From contig MHKK01000046.1 in assembly GCA_001818365.1 (NCBI GenBank), positions 2,174 to 19,066 of the forward strand: a DNA stretch of 16,893 bases. The letters run 5' to 3'. A program made the position numbers and the translations under genes. Position 1 is the stretch's first letter. Each line of letters starts with the position of its first letter. The DNA comes from Candidatus Komeilibacteria bacterium RIFCSPHIGHO2_01_FULL_52_14. GTDB lineage: Bacteria; Patescibacteriota; Patescibacteriia; UBA1558; 2-01-FULL-52-15. Below, one piece after another: positions 5,293-11,462 of this stretch. Under the pieces are notes generated by a model. That model made no database searches. It was not told the origin of the DNA and saw nothing but the letters and a program-made list of their open reading frames with translations.

Positions 5293-7470
5293 ATGCAAAA
5301 AACAACTTTTACCATAGTCGGTATGCATTGTGCGAGTTGCGTGCTTCGCAATGAACGAAGCTTGCAAAAACTTCCCGGCGTCGCCTCGGCTTCGGTGAAC
5401 TACGCGCTGAACAACGCGACGGTCGAGTATGACGAAACAAAAGTTCCCGAGCACGCGCTCCATCATGCCGTTGAGAAGAACGGATACAAGGTCGTTGCGC
5501 ATCAATCCGCGCATGAGCACCGGCAGGAATCGATGAAGGAAATCGCGGTAATACGGAACCGTGCGTTCATATCGCTTGCGCTCGCAGCACCGGTGCTTGT
5601 TCTTGCGATGGGCGGTATCGAATTTCCGTCCGAGGTCGCCGGAATGAACGTCAGTATGCTGCTGCAAGCCGTCGTGAGCAGCGTCGTTATTCTTTTTTTC
5701 GGTTGGGAATTTCATGTCGGAATGATCAAGCAGCTTAAAATTTTTTCATCCGACATGAACACTCTGATATCCCTGGGAACGCTGGCCACGCTTGCCTTGA
5801 GTTGGTGGTCGCTTGTATGGGGGGATAAGACGCACCTATACTTCGAAACGGGAGCAGTGATTACGGCTTTGATACTGCTCGGACGCTACTTCGAAGCAAA
5901 GAGCCGCGGTCAGGCAAGTGAAGCGATCGAAAAGCTCATGCAGCTCGGCGCAAAAACCGCGCATAAGGTGATAGACGGCACGGAACACGATGTACCGGTA
6001 GAAGAAGTTGTCGTTGGCGATGTACTGCTGGTAAAGCCGGGCGAGAAGATGCCCGTTGACGGGATCGTGATTGACGGTACATCGAGTGTGGATGAATCGA
6101 TGCTTACCGGAGAAAGCATGCCGGTGGGTAAGAAAACCGGAGACGATCTGTACGGCGCGACGATAAACATAAACGGTGCGCTGCACATGCGCGCACGAAA
6201 GGTAGGTCAGGACACCGTGCTTGCTCAGATCGTGCGGGTAGTCGCGGATGCACAATCAAAAAAAGCCCCGATCCAGAAGCTTGCCGATAGGATATCGAGC
6301 ATTTTTGTGCCGGTCGTGCTTGTTATAGCCGTGATCACTGCAGTCGTATGGTACATGATCACCGGGGAATGGTCACAAAGCATTATTCCGGCGATCGCCG
6401 TGCTTGTTATTGCCTGTCCGTGTGCTTTGGGCCTGGCAACGCCGACGGCAATTATGGTCGGAACGGGCTTGGGCGCAAAACGCGGCATTCTCATCAAAAA
6501 CGGAGAAGCGCTTGAAAAGGGGAAAAAGATTGACGTCATGGTGTTCGATAAGACCGGCACCCTGACCGAGGGAAAACCGCGCGTTACCGACACCATGCCG
6601 CTTGCTCCGGGTGTAAGCGCCGAGGACGTACTTGCGCGAGCGGCCAGCTTGGAGAAACTGTCGGAGCATCCTCTCGGGACCGCCATTGTCGCTGCGGCGT
6701 CCGGTAATAATCTGACGCTTAAGGCAGTCGAGAATTTTGAAAGCATCGCCGGCAAAGGACTGCGCGGAAAGGTTGGGGACATTGTCTATTGTATCGGGAG
6801 CCCTCGCTTTATAGCAGAACAAGGGGTAGCCATTAAAAATGCCGACACGCACATCACCAGGTTTGAGTCGGAAGCGAAAACGGTTGTGGCTCTTGCGGGC
6901 AACAAATCGCTCATCGGTTTGATTGCGATTGCGGATACGGTCAAGGAAGATGCCAAGCGCGCCGTTGAGGGCTTAGCCGCTATCGGGATCCGGTCGCGTA
7001 TGATCACCGGCGATAATCAGAAGACGGCGCATGCAATCGCGCGGCAAGCCGGTATTGAAGAAGTGATCGCCGAGGTGCTCCCTCAAGACAAGGCGCGGAA
7101 GGTGAAGGAGTTGCAAGAACAGGGACTTGCGGTTGGTTTTGTTGGCGACGGTATTAACGATGCGCCGGCGCTTGCGCAAGCGAATCTGGGGATCGCCATG
7201 GGTACGGGTACGGATATCGCGATTGAAGCAGGGGATATGGTCTTGGTGAAAGGGAGTCCTCTGAAGGCGGTCGAGGCGCTGAAACTCTCTCGACGCACGT
7301 TCTCTATCATCAAGCAGAATCTTTTCTGGGCGTTCTTCTATAATATTGCCGCAATTCCTCTGGCAGCAGCCGGGCTTCTGAACCCCATTATTGCGGCTGC
7401 CGCGATGGCCTTCTCGAGCGTCAGTGTTGTGCTGAACAGTTTACGGATTAAACGGGCGAGCGGTATGTAG
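5293..7470 (+). CDS. copA: Cu(I)-exporting P1B-type ATPase, CopA-like
   Basis: A complete 725-residue heavy-metal P-type ATPase that should pump Cu(I) out of the cytosol using ATP. Counting from ATG 5293, the parts in order are: one HMA domain with GMHCASC (Cys13, Cys16); membrane helices from about 85; the actuator loop TGES (272-275); the membrane metal site CPC (375-377); the phosphorylation site DKTGT (Asp419); HP (459-460) of the nucleotide domain; GDGINDAP from 618; then Tyr683-Asn684 and Met705...Ser708-Ser709 in the last two helices. CPC with YN and MxxSS is the signature of the Cu(I)-specific P1B-1 group. A TTG at 5284 could add three residues, but ATG 5293 matches the HMA remnant upstream. 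No strong ribosome site is seen. It is the last gene of the copper cluster. Confidence 0.96.
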   Translation: MQKTTFTIVGMHCASCVLRNERSLQKLPGVASASVNYALNNATVEYDETKVPEHALHHAVEKNGYKVVAHQSAHEHRQESMKEIAVIRNRAFISLALAAPVLVLAMGGIEFPSEVAGMNVSMLLQAVVSSVVILFFGWEFHVGMIKQLKIFSSDMNTLISLGTLATLALSWWSLVWGDKTHLYFETGAVITALILLGRYFEAKSRGQASEAIEKLMQLGAKTAHKVIDGTEHDVPVEEVVVGDVLLVKPGEKMPVDGIVIDGTSSVDESMLTGESMPVGKKTGDDLYGATININGALHMRARKVGQDTVLAQIVRVVADAQSKKAPIQKLADRISSIFVPVVLVIAVITAVVWYMITGEWSQSIIPAIAVLVIACPCALGLATPTAIMVGTGLGAKRGILIKNGEALEKGKKIDVMVFDKTGTLTEGKPRVTDTMPLAPGVSAEDVLARAASLEKLSEHPLGTAIVAAASGNNLTLKAVENFESIAGKGLRGKVGDIVYCIGSPRFIAEQGVAIKNADTHITRFESEAKTVVALAGNKSLIGLIAIADTVKEDAKRAVEGLAAIGIRSRMITGDNQKTAHAIARQAGIEEVIAEVLPQDKARKVKELQEQGLAVGFVGDGINDAPALAQANLGIAMGTGTDIAIEAGDMVLVKGSPLKAVEALKLSRRTFSIIKQNLFWAFFYNIAAIPLAAAGLLNPIIAAAAMAFSSVSVVLNSLRIKRASGM

Positions 7471-7476
7471 TATACT
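7448..7476 (+). promoter_or_regulatory. promoter-like pair placed for a leaderless mutY-like mRNA
   Basis: TTAAAC (7448-7453), 17 bases, then TATACT (7471-7476; 5/6 to consensus), then exactly 6 bases to ATG 7483. No Shine-Dalgarno sequence is present. It overlaps the end of copA. Confidence 0.55.
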
Positions 7477-7482
7477 GCTCTC

Positions 7483-8325
7483 ATGCCGTCAGCCGATTCG
7501 CAAAAGTTCCGTCGTGAGGTATATCACCACTTTAAGGATAAAGGGCGTGATTTGCCGTGGCGTCCTCCTTCGCTCAAGCTTCGGAAGGACAAGTCCGTCG
7601 ATGCATATAAGATATTAGTTGCCGAGGTGATGCTGCAGCAGACGCAGGTTGATCGGGTAATCCCGAAGTACCGTGAATTTTTGGAAGAATTCCCGACGGC
7701 GCGTGCCTTGGCAACGTCGCCGCTCTCGAAAGTGCTCAAAGTTTGGAGCGGACTGGGCTATAACCGTCGTGCGCTCGCATTGAAGCGCTGCGCGGAAAAG
7801 CTCATGAACACATTTGGCGGCCAAGTGCCGCACACGGTCGAGGAGTTAGATGCCTTGCCGGGCATCGGCTATCATACTGCGTGCGCAATCATGGCGTTTG
7901 CGTATAACGAACCGGTTGTTTTTGTTGAAACGAACATTCGTTCCGTATACCTGCACCATTTTTTTCCAAAACGAAAAAAAGTGACAGACAAGGAACTGCT
8001 GCCTTTCATCGAAGCGACTCTCGATCGTTCGCATCCTCGCCGCTGGTATTCTGCGCTTATGGATTACGGCTCGTCATTAAAGAAGACGGTCGAAAATCCA
8101 TCTCGGCGGAGCGCCCATCATGCCGTGCAGTCCCGTTTTAAAGGTTCCAATCGCGAGCTGCGGGGGAATATCATCCGATCCATGATCAAACATCGTCGTA
8201 TGAATCTTGCCAGGCTCGTACGCGAGTCGTCGAGCGACGCAGTTCGCGTAAAAAAAATCGCGACCGGCTTGATACGCGAAGGGTTTTTGCGGCGAAAAGG
8301 AGACGCTCTCTCGCTCGTCAGCTGA
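7483..8325 (+). CDS. MutY-like HhH-GPD DNA glycosylase lacking the Fe-S cluster
   Basis: This 280-residue protein is closest to A/G-specific adenine glycosylase, which removes A opposite 8-oxoG. It has LPWR near the N terminus, EVMLQQTQVDRV (Glu48 at the catalytic Glu position), GLGYNRRA, and the helix-hairpin-helix LPGIGYHTACAI (about 126-137). The position of the catalytic Asp is Glu149 (VETNIRSVY). After YSALMDYGSSLKK there are no Cys residues at all, so the four-Cys [4Fe-4S] cluster is absent, as is the C-terminal NUDIX-like 8-oxoG recognition domain. The tail is instead basic and ends in what could be a small winged-helix-like region (about 195-280). Base specificity is therefore uncertain. 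It starts 12 bases after copA, probably from its own promoter. Confidence 0.83.
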   Translation: MPSADSQKFRREVYHHFKDKGRDLPWRPPSLKLRKDKSVDAYKILVAEVMLQQTQVDRVIPKYREFLEEFPTARALATSPLSKVLKVWSGLGYNRRALALKRCAEKLMNTFGGQVPHTVEELDALPGIGYHTACAIMAFAYNEPVVFVETNIRSVYLHHFFPKRKKVTDKELLPFIEATLDRSHPRRWYSALMDYGSSLKKTVENPSRRSAHHAVQSRFKGSNRELRGNIIRSMIKHRRMNLARLVRESSSDAVRVKKIATGLIREGFLRRKGDALSLVS

Positions 8326-8332
8326 ATACCGG

Positions 8333-8360
8333 TTGACACCGTGCATCGGGCGTCTATACT
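8333..8360 (+). promoter_or_regulatory. strong sigma70-type promoter for the cupredoxin lipoprotein
   Basis: A consensus -35 TTGACA (8333-8338), a 16-base spacer and TATACT (8355-8360). It lies 45 bases before the ATG at 8406, leaving a short A/T-rich leader without a Shine-Dalgarno sequence. It is the best-matching promoter in the window. Confidence 0.8.
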
Positions 8361-8405
8361 ATAGATTATATCCGTTAATTCGTTAATATTTTATTTTATA
8401 TCAGT

Positions 8406-9266
8406 ATGTCACAACGCATGAGACGAATTTCGATCGCGGTCGGAGCTTGCGCTGCCCTCCTGCTTGTAGCGGGGTGCAAAAATGCGTACGGACCGTCGCA
8501 ATCGAGGAGTAATCAGAACAAAGCCAACGATCAGGCGAACGTCAATACGAATACCGATGCTGAGCAGCTCGCCCTGGATGCAGCTCAGCCATTCATTCTG
8601 ACGGCGCAGAATAATTCGGGTGAAACAGGTACCGCGAAGATCTTCGATGTGAACGGGAAAGCCGAAGTCGTGCTCAACATGAGCGGAGCGCCTGACGGCG
8701 TGAGTCAGCCGGCTCACATTCATGAGGGAACCTGTGCAAAGTTGGGACCCGTTGTGTTCGGTCTCACCAATGTGCTTGACGGCGCATCGAAAACCAACCT
8801 GAACGTACCCATGTCGGCGATATTCAACGGATCTCCCCGTGCGCTGAATGTACATAAATCACAGGCAGAATCCGGAGTATATGTTGCGTGCGTGGATTTA
8901 ACAGGTAAGGTCAACGAAGGGCAGAACACAAATTCGAGCGTCAATGCAAACTCGAATGCCAATACGAACACGAACACATCAGAAACCTCGCAAAAAAAGA
9001 CCTTCAACATCACCGCGCGTAATTTCTCCTTCTCTCTGAAGGAAATCCGCGTGAAGAAAGGCGATACGGTCACCATCAATTTGTCCAATAGCGACGGGTT
9101 CCACGACTGGGTTCTCGATGAGTTCAATGCCCGGACCAAGCAGATCGGTGTGGGAAGTAGCGACTCGGTGACGTTTGTTGTCGACAATACCGGCACATTT
9201 GAGTATTACTGCAGCGTCGGTCAGCATCGCGCAGCGGGAATGAAGGGCAATTTGATCGTCGAATAA
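8406..9266 (+). CDS. lipoprotein with CHRD-like and type I copper (cupredoxin) domains
   Basis: A 286-residue lipoprotein. A signal sequence ends in the lipobox LVAGC (Cys24), so it should be lipid-anchored outside the membrane. Residues about 55-170 resemble a CHRD-like domain (GETGTAKIFDVNGKAEVVLNMSG...QPAHIHEGTC...). An Asn/Ser/Thr-rich linker (about 173-195) leads to a plastocyanin-like cupredoxin (about 198-286). All four type I copper ligands are visible: His233 in FHDW, Cys269 in YYCSV, His274 and Met279. It could carry electrons or buffer copper at the surface. It has its own strong promoter and a strong terminator, so it is a single-gene unit just beyond the copper cluster. The partner protein is unknown. 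Confidence 0.88.
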   Translation: MSQRMRRISIAVGACAALLLVAGCKNAYGPSQSRSNQNKANDQANVNTNTDAEQLALDAAQPFILTAQNNSGETGTAKIFDVNGKAEVVLNMSGAPDGVSQPAHIHEGTCAKLGPVVFGLTNVLDGASKTNLNVPMSAIFNGSPRALNVHKSQAESGVYVACVDLTGKVNEGQNTNSSVNANSNANTNTNTSETSQKKTFNITARNFSFSLKEIRVKKGDTVTINLSNSDGFHDWVLDEFNARTKQIGVGSSDSVTFVVDNTGTFEYYCSVGQHRAAGMKGNLIVE

Positions 9267-9289
9267 GAGAGATTCCCTGCGGATACAAG

Positions 9290-9340
9290 CCGCCCAGCCC
9301 TAGTTTGGTTGCAAACTAGGGCTGGGCGGTCTTTCGTATT
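9290..9340 (+). terminator. rho-independent terminator, 18-bp perfect stem
   Basis: Bases 9290-9307 pair perfectly with 9312-9329 around a GTTG loop, followed by TCTTTCGTATTT. It lies 24 bases after the lipoprotein stop. The stem is unusually long and could also work from the other strand. Confidence 0.88.
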
Positions 9341-9350
9341 TGACCATTTT

Positions 9351-9359
9351 TGTTATACT
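9351..9359 (+). promoter_or_regulatory. extended -10 promoter for the arginine decarboxylase
   Basis: TGTTATACT is an extended -10 element (TGn plus a 5/6 hexamer) 30 bases before ATG 9390. No good -35 is spaced correctly; TTGACC at 9340-9345 is too close. Confidence 0.5.
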
Positions 9360-9389
9360 TAGTTTCGTCTAAAATTTTTTTGATACACA

Positions 9390-9977
9390 ATGGTCCCAAA
9401 ATACGTTTTTTTCACCAAAGGTGTCGGCCGGCACAAAGAGCAACTGGGCTCCTTTGAGATGGCCCTGCGTGATGCCGGCATCGAAAAGTTCAATCTCGTG
9501 ACCGTTTCCTCGATATTCCCGCCGAATTGCAAAATTATCTCCCGGGAAAAGGGCTTGCAGTATTTGCAGGCAGGGGAGATCGTATTTTGCGTCATGTACG
9601 AGCTGCGCTCGTGCGAACCGAACCGGCTTATGGCGGCCTCGGTCGGTCTTGCCGTGCCATCCGACGCAAGTCAGTACGGGTATCTTTCGGAGCACAAGTC
9701 GTTCGGCGAAACAGAAGAAAAAGCGGGAGAATATTCGGAAGATCTGGCTGCCAGCATGCTCGCAACGACACTGGGACTTGAGTTCAACTCCGACGCTGCG
9801 TGGGACGAACGGGAACAGCTCTATAAAGCGAGCGGAAAAATAATCAAGACCACGAACGTAACGCAATCCGCGATTGGACACAAAGACGGGCTCTGGACAA
9901 CCGTTCTTGCCGCAGCCATTTTTGTGCCAGCCGATGCAACGGTACCCGCTATAAACGGCGAAACGGCAAAGCCATAA
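9390..9977 (+). CDS. pyruvoyl-dependent arginine decarboxylase
   Basis: This 195-residue protein matches the archaeal/CPR type of arginine decarboxylase, which makes agmatine from arginine for polyamine synthesis. It opens with VFFTKGVGRHKEQLGSFEMALRDAGIEKFNLV and continues VSSIFPPNCKIIS; the Ser pair (Ser40-Ser41) is where the family cleaves itself to form a beta chain and an alpha chain whose N-terminal Ser becomes the pyruvoyl cofactor. Further blocks are GEIVFCVM, EPNRLMAASVGLAVPSD and an acidic stretch, EKAGEYSEDLAASML. The start ATG gives the usual MVPxxVFFTKG beginning; there is no Shine-Dalgarno sequence. No other polyamine gene is in the window, so the use of agmatine is not shown. 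Confidence 0.93.
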   Translation: MVPKYVFFTKGVGRHKEQLGSFEMALRDAGIEKFNLVTVSSIFPPNCKIISREKGLQYLQAGEIVFCVMYELRSCEPNRLMAASVGLAVPSDASQYGYLSEHKSFGETEEKAGEYSEDLAASMLATTLGLEFNSDAAWDEREQLYKASGKIIKTTNVTQSAIGHKDGLWTTVLAAAIFVPADATVPAINGETAKP

Positions 9978-9984
9978 CAGCCAT

Positions 9985-10012
9985 TTGACAACGGCAGTAT
10001 CCGTGCTAGGTT
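9985..10012 (+). promoter_or_regulatory. promoter for a candidate small RNA
   Basis: A perfect -35 TTGACA (9985-9990), 16 bases, then TAGGTT (10007-10012) preceded by TGC, making an extended -10. No convincing coding sequence follows it. Confidence 0.55.
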
Positions 10013-10018
10013 GAACGC

Positions 10019-10165
10019 GCCGGCTCGCGCTTTCGCTTCAGGATCGGCCTTGCGGCCGAACAAACCTGATGAACACGGAGTAGCATGTCGGTGGGCGGGT
10101 CCTACACACGATCGTACGGGGATCCGCTCTCACCTTTTTCCGCATCTCCTTGCGGTTTTTGTTTT
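10019..10165 (+). ncRNA. candidate structured small RNA, unknown family
   Basis: This stretch of about 147 bases lies between a promoter and a terminator and has strong folding potential. CGGCC/GGCCG closes a TTGC loop inside CAGG/CCTG (about 10037-10072). Then GGTGGG and CGGGTCC pair with GGATCCG and CTCACC (about 10089-10134) through a long helix with a 2-base bulge. It ends with stem CCGCA/TGCGG (10140-10155) and TTTTTGTTTT. I could not match it to SRP RNA (no GGAAG...AGCAGC apex), tmRNA, 6S RNA or RNase P RNA. A short ORF starting at 10085 behind GGAG runs into the tRNA and is probably not a gene. Confidence 0.4.
10140..10165 (+). terminator. short rho-independent terminator
   Basis: CCGCA (10140-10144) pairs with TGCGG (10151-10155), followed by TTTTTGTTTT. 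The stem is only 5 bp, so efficiency is uncertain. Confidence 0.5.
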
Positions 10166-10225
10166 GCTACGGTATCGTATTCCTTGCTTTGGGTCTATGG
10201 TCTACTGGTAGAACAGTGCATTCGC

Positions 10226-10343
10226 CCGCCTGCCTTCGCCTGCTGGGCCGGTAGCTCAGCTGGTAGAGCGCCGCATTCGCATTGCGGAGATCAGGGGTTC
10301 GAATCCCCTCCGGTCCACCAGACGAAGGCACAGCGGCGGGCAG
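10226..10343. repeat. imperfect inverted repeats flanking tRNA-Ala
   Basis: The left flank (10226-10244, CCGCCTGCCTTCGCCTGCT) and the right flank (10321-10343, GACGAAGGCACAGCGGCGGGCAG) are imperfect inverted copies. Both contain CCGCC and TGCCTTCG in inverted orientation, with a 4-base difference between them. They enclose the complete tRNA-Ala gene. Confidence 0.65.
10245..10320 (+). tRNA. tRNA-Ala (anticodon CGC)
   Basis: A complete 76-base tRNA: acceptor GGGCCGG/CCGGTCC with one G-T wobble, A and an encoded CCA; D-arm GCTC/GAGC with loop AGCTGGTA; anticodon stem CCGCA/TGCGG with loop TTCGCAT (anticodon CGC, codon GCG); variable AGATC; T-stem AGGGG/CCCCT with loop TTCGAAT. It lies inside the anticodon-loop insert of another tRNA. 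Confidence 0.97.
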
Positions 10344-10373
10344 GCATTGCTGATCTGGGAGTTTCCACTACAC

Positions 10374-10416
10374 CTCGCTTCGCGAGTGAGCGGACCCGCT
10401 CGCTTTGACGAGCGGG
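10374..10416. repeat. double hairpin in the T-loop of the interrupted tRNA
   Basis: CTCGCTTCGCGAG (10374-10386) and CCCGCTCG...CGAGCGGG (about 10395-10416) are adjacent hairpins between the TT and the CGATT of the T-loop. The first is almost identical to the core of the hairpin at 5221-5250. Confidence 0.75.
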
Positions 10417-10422
10417 CGATTC

Positions 10423-10442
10423 CCTGCCTGCCAGCAGGCAGG
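10423..10442. repeat. 20-base perfect hairpin in the T-stem of the interrupted tRNA
   Basis: CCTGCCTGC pairs with GCAGGCAGG across a CA loop. Taking it out rejoins C (10422) with TCCT (10443-10446) and gives CTCCT, the partner of T-stem GGGAG. Confidence 0.85.
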
Positions 10443-10521
10443 TCCTTAGGTCCACCATACTATCTATGAAAGAAAAAAAAGAAGCGGCTTCTATTGGATC
10501 GTTTACAGATGCTCACTAAAT

Positions 10522-11130
10522 ATGATGCATACTGAGATCGAAGCGAAATTTTTGGACATCCGGCCTGATCTGTTGCGGGAGCTGATCAAGAAAAATGGTG
10601 GTCTTCTGGTACATCCTGAACGTCTCATGCGCAGGAAGAATTTCGACTACGACGATTCGCGTTTGGAGAAGATCGGCGGATGGATTCGCCTTCGAGACGA
10701 AGGAGACGTCGTAACGCTTGCATACAAACAGCTCGTTGACAGGACCATTGAGGGAACAAAGGAAATCTCCGTTGTTGTCGGAGATTTTGACACGGCATCC
10801 GAATTGCTTTTGGCCGTCGGGTTGCGGCTCAAATCGTATCAAGAAACAAAACGCGAGCGGTGGGAGCTTGGCGGCATCGAGGTAACGATCGATACGTGGC
10901 CCTGGATCCCGACATTCGTTGAGCTTGAGGGTTCTGATGAAAAAAGCTTGCAAACTGTTGCCGCGAAACTGCAACTGGATTGGAGTTGCGCCCTGCACGG
11001 CAGCGTTGAAAGCGCGTACCAGGAGTACTATGATGTTACCGAGGAGGAAATCGACGGTTGGCAGAACATCACGTTTATTCCGGTTCCGCAGCGACTTGCT
11101 GAGAAAAAAAGAAACAGAGCAGGAATATGA
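10522..11130 (+). CDS. CYTH-domain protein (class IV adenylate cyclase-like)
   Basis: This 202-residue protein has the CYTH signature near its N terminus: TEIEAKF, with Glu5, Glu7 and Lys9 forming the ExExK motif that lines the triphosphate tunnel and binds metal. Further acidic/basic strands fit the fold: WIRLRDEGDVVTLAYKQ, TKEISVVV, YQETKRERWELGGIEVTIDTWPWIPTFVELEG. Such proteins act as CyaB-type adenylate cyclases, thiamine triphosphatases or inorganic triphosphatases, and sequence alone does not decide between them. The start could be ATG 10522 or 10525; neither has a Shine-Dalgarno sequence. Its ATGA end overlaps the CutA-like gene start, so the two are likely translated together. Confidence 0.87.
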   Translation: MMHTEIEAKFLDIRPDLLRELIKKNGGLLVHPERLMRRKNFDYDDSRLEKIGGWIRLRDEGDVVTLAYKQLVDRTIEGTKEISVVVGDFDTASELLLAVGLRLKSYQETKRERWELGGIEVTIDTWPWIPTFVELEGSDEKSLQTVAAKLQLDWSCALHGSVESAYQEYYDVTEEEIDGWQNITFIPVPQRLAEKKRNRAGI

Positions 11131-11453
11131 AGATCATCTGGATACTGGTCAATTGTAATTCTATAACCGAAGCGAAAAAGATCGGCACCGCTCTTCTGAA
11201 AAAACGGCTCGTGTCCTGTTTTGATATCTTTGAGCGCGCCGGTGCATGGTACTTTTGGCCGCCCAAGTCGGGAAAGATCGAAACTTCAAGGGGTGCGCTG
11301 CTGATATTGGAAACTCTGCCGGCTAAAGTCAAAAAAATCGGCTCGGAAGTTCGTAGGCTGCACAGCGATGCCCTGCCCTTTATCGGAACCATAGAAATTG
11401 GTACTATAAACTCACGGTATCTGCGTTGGATGAAAGGTGAGATGAGGAAATAA
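11127..11453 (+). CDS. CutA-like divalent-ion tolerance protein
   Basis: A 108-residue protein with the CutA1 pattern: an N-terminal strand WILVNCNSITEAKKIGTALLKKRLVSCFDIFERAGAWYFWPP, then KIETSRGALLILETLPAKVKKIGSEVRRLHSDALPFIGTIEIGTINSRYLRWM. CutA proteins are small trimeric ferredoxin-like folds associated with tolerance to divalent metals such as copper, though their biochemical role is still unsettled. The start codon overlaps the stop of the CYTH gene (ATGA, 11127-11130). It is not part of the copper cluster, but it could be linked to metal stress. Confidence 0.82.
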   Translation: MKIIWILVNCNSITEAKKIGTALLKKRLVSCFDIFERAGAWYFWPPKSGKIETSRGALLILETLPAKVKKIGSEVRRLHSDALPFIGTIEIGTINSRYLRWMKGEMRK

Positions 11454-11462
11454 CGTTATCAT

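Larger units (their letters stand above)
10191..10457 (+). pseudogene. interrupted tRNA (Gln/Glu-like) with three inserts, one containing tRNA-Ala
   Basis: The 5' part is acceptor GGGTCTA (10191-10197), TG, a D-arm GTCT-ACTGGTA-GAAC (10200-10214) and GTGCATTC (10216-10223). The 3' part is GCAT (10344-10347), which can pair with GTGC of the anticodon stem; T-stem GGGAG (10357-10361) and TT; GATTC near 10418-10422; TCCT (10443-10446); and acceptor TAGGTCC, A and CCA (10447-10457). Outer stems pair: GGGTCTA/TAGGTCC (7 bp with two wobbles) and GGGAG/CTCCT (5 bp). Inserts lie at about 10224-10343 (includes tRNA-Ala), about 10364-10416 and 10423-10442 (perfect hairpin). Several anticodon-loop bases appear lost and the variable region is long, so identity is unclear; the D-arm pattern resembles tRNA-Gln or tRNA-Glu. 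It is probably dead unless the inserts are spliced out. Confidence 0.6.

Noticed and set aside
6225..6852. Long minus-strand ORFs inside copA
   Set aside because: They are shadows of a strongly conserved coding gene; their sequences are Ser/Pro/Ala-rich without domain patterns.
9340..9359. TTGACC and TATACT as a normal promoter pair for the arginine decarboxylase
   Set aside because: The spacer is only 8 bases, too short for a -35/-10 pair; the -10 is kept as an extended -10.
9997..10165. SRP (4.5S) RNA, because CCGTGCTAGG resembles the start of some SRP RNAs
   Set aside because: The conserved apex GGAAG...AGCAGC is missing, and CCGTGCTAGG is better explained as part of an extended -10 promoter.
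10085..10408. Plus-strand ORF starting behind GGAG and crossing the tRNA-Ala
   Set aside because: It runs through the candidate small RNA, its terminator and a tRNA, and the peptide has no protein-like pattern (GSSAGRAPHSHCGDQGFESPP is translated tRNA).
10191..10457. Group I or archaeal-type tRNA intron as the sole explanation
   Set aside because: There are three separate inserts, two of them simple hairpins in the T-arm, and some anticodon-loop bases are missing; no group I core motifs were seen. RNA-level removal is still possible and is left open.
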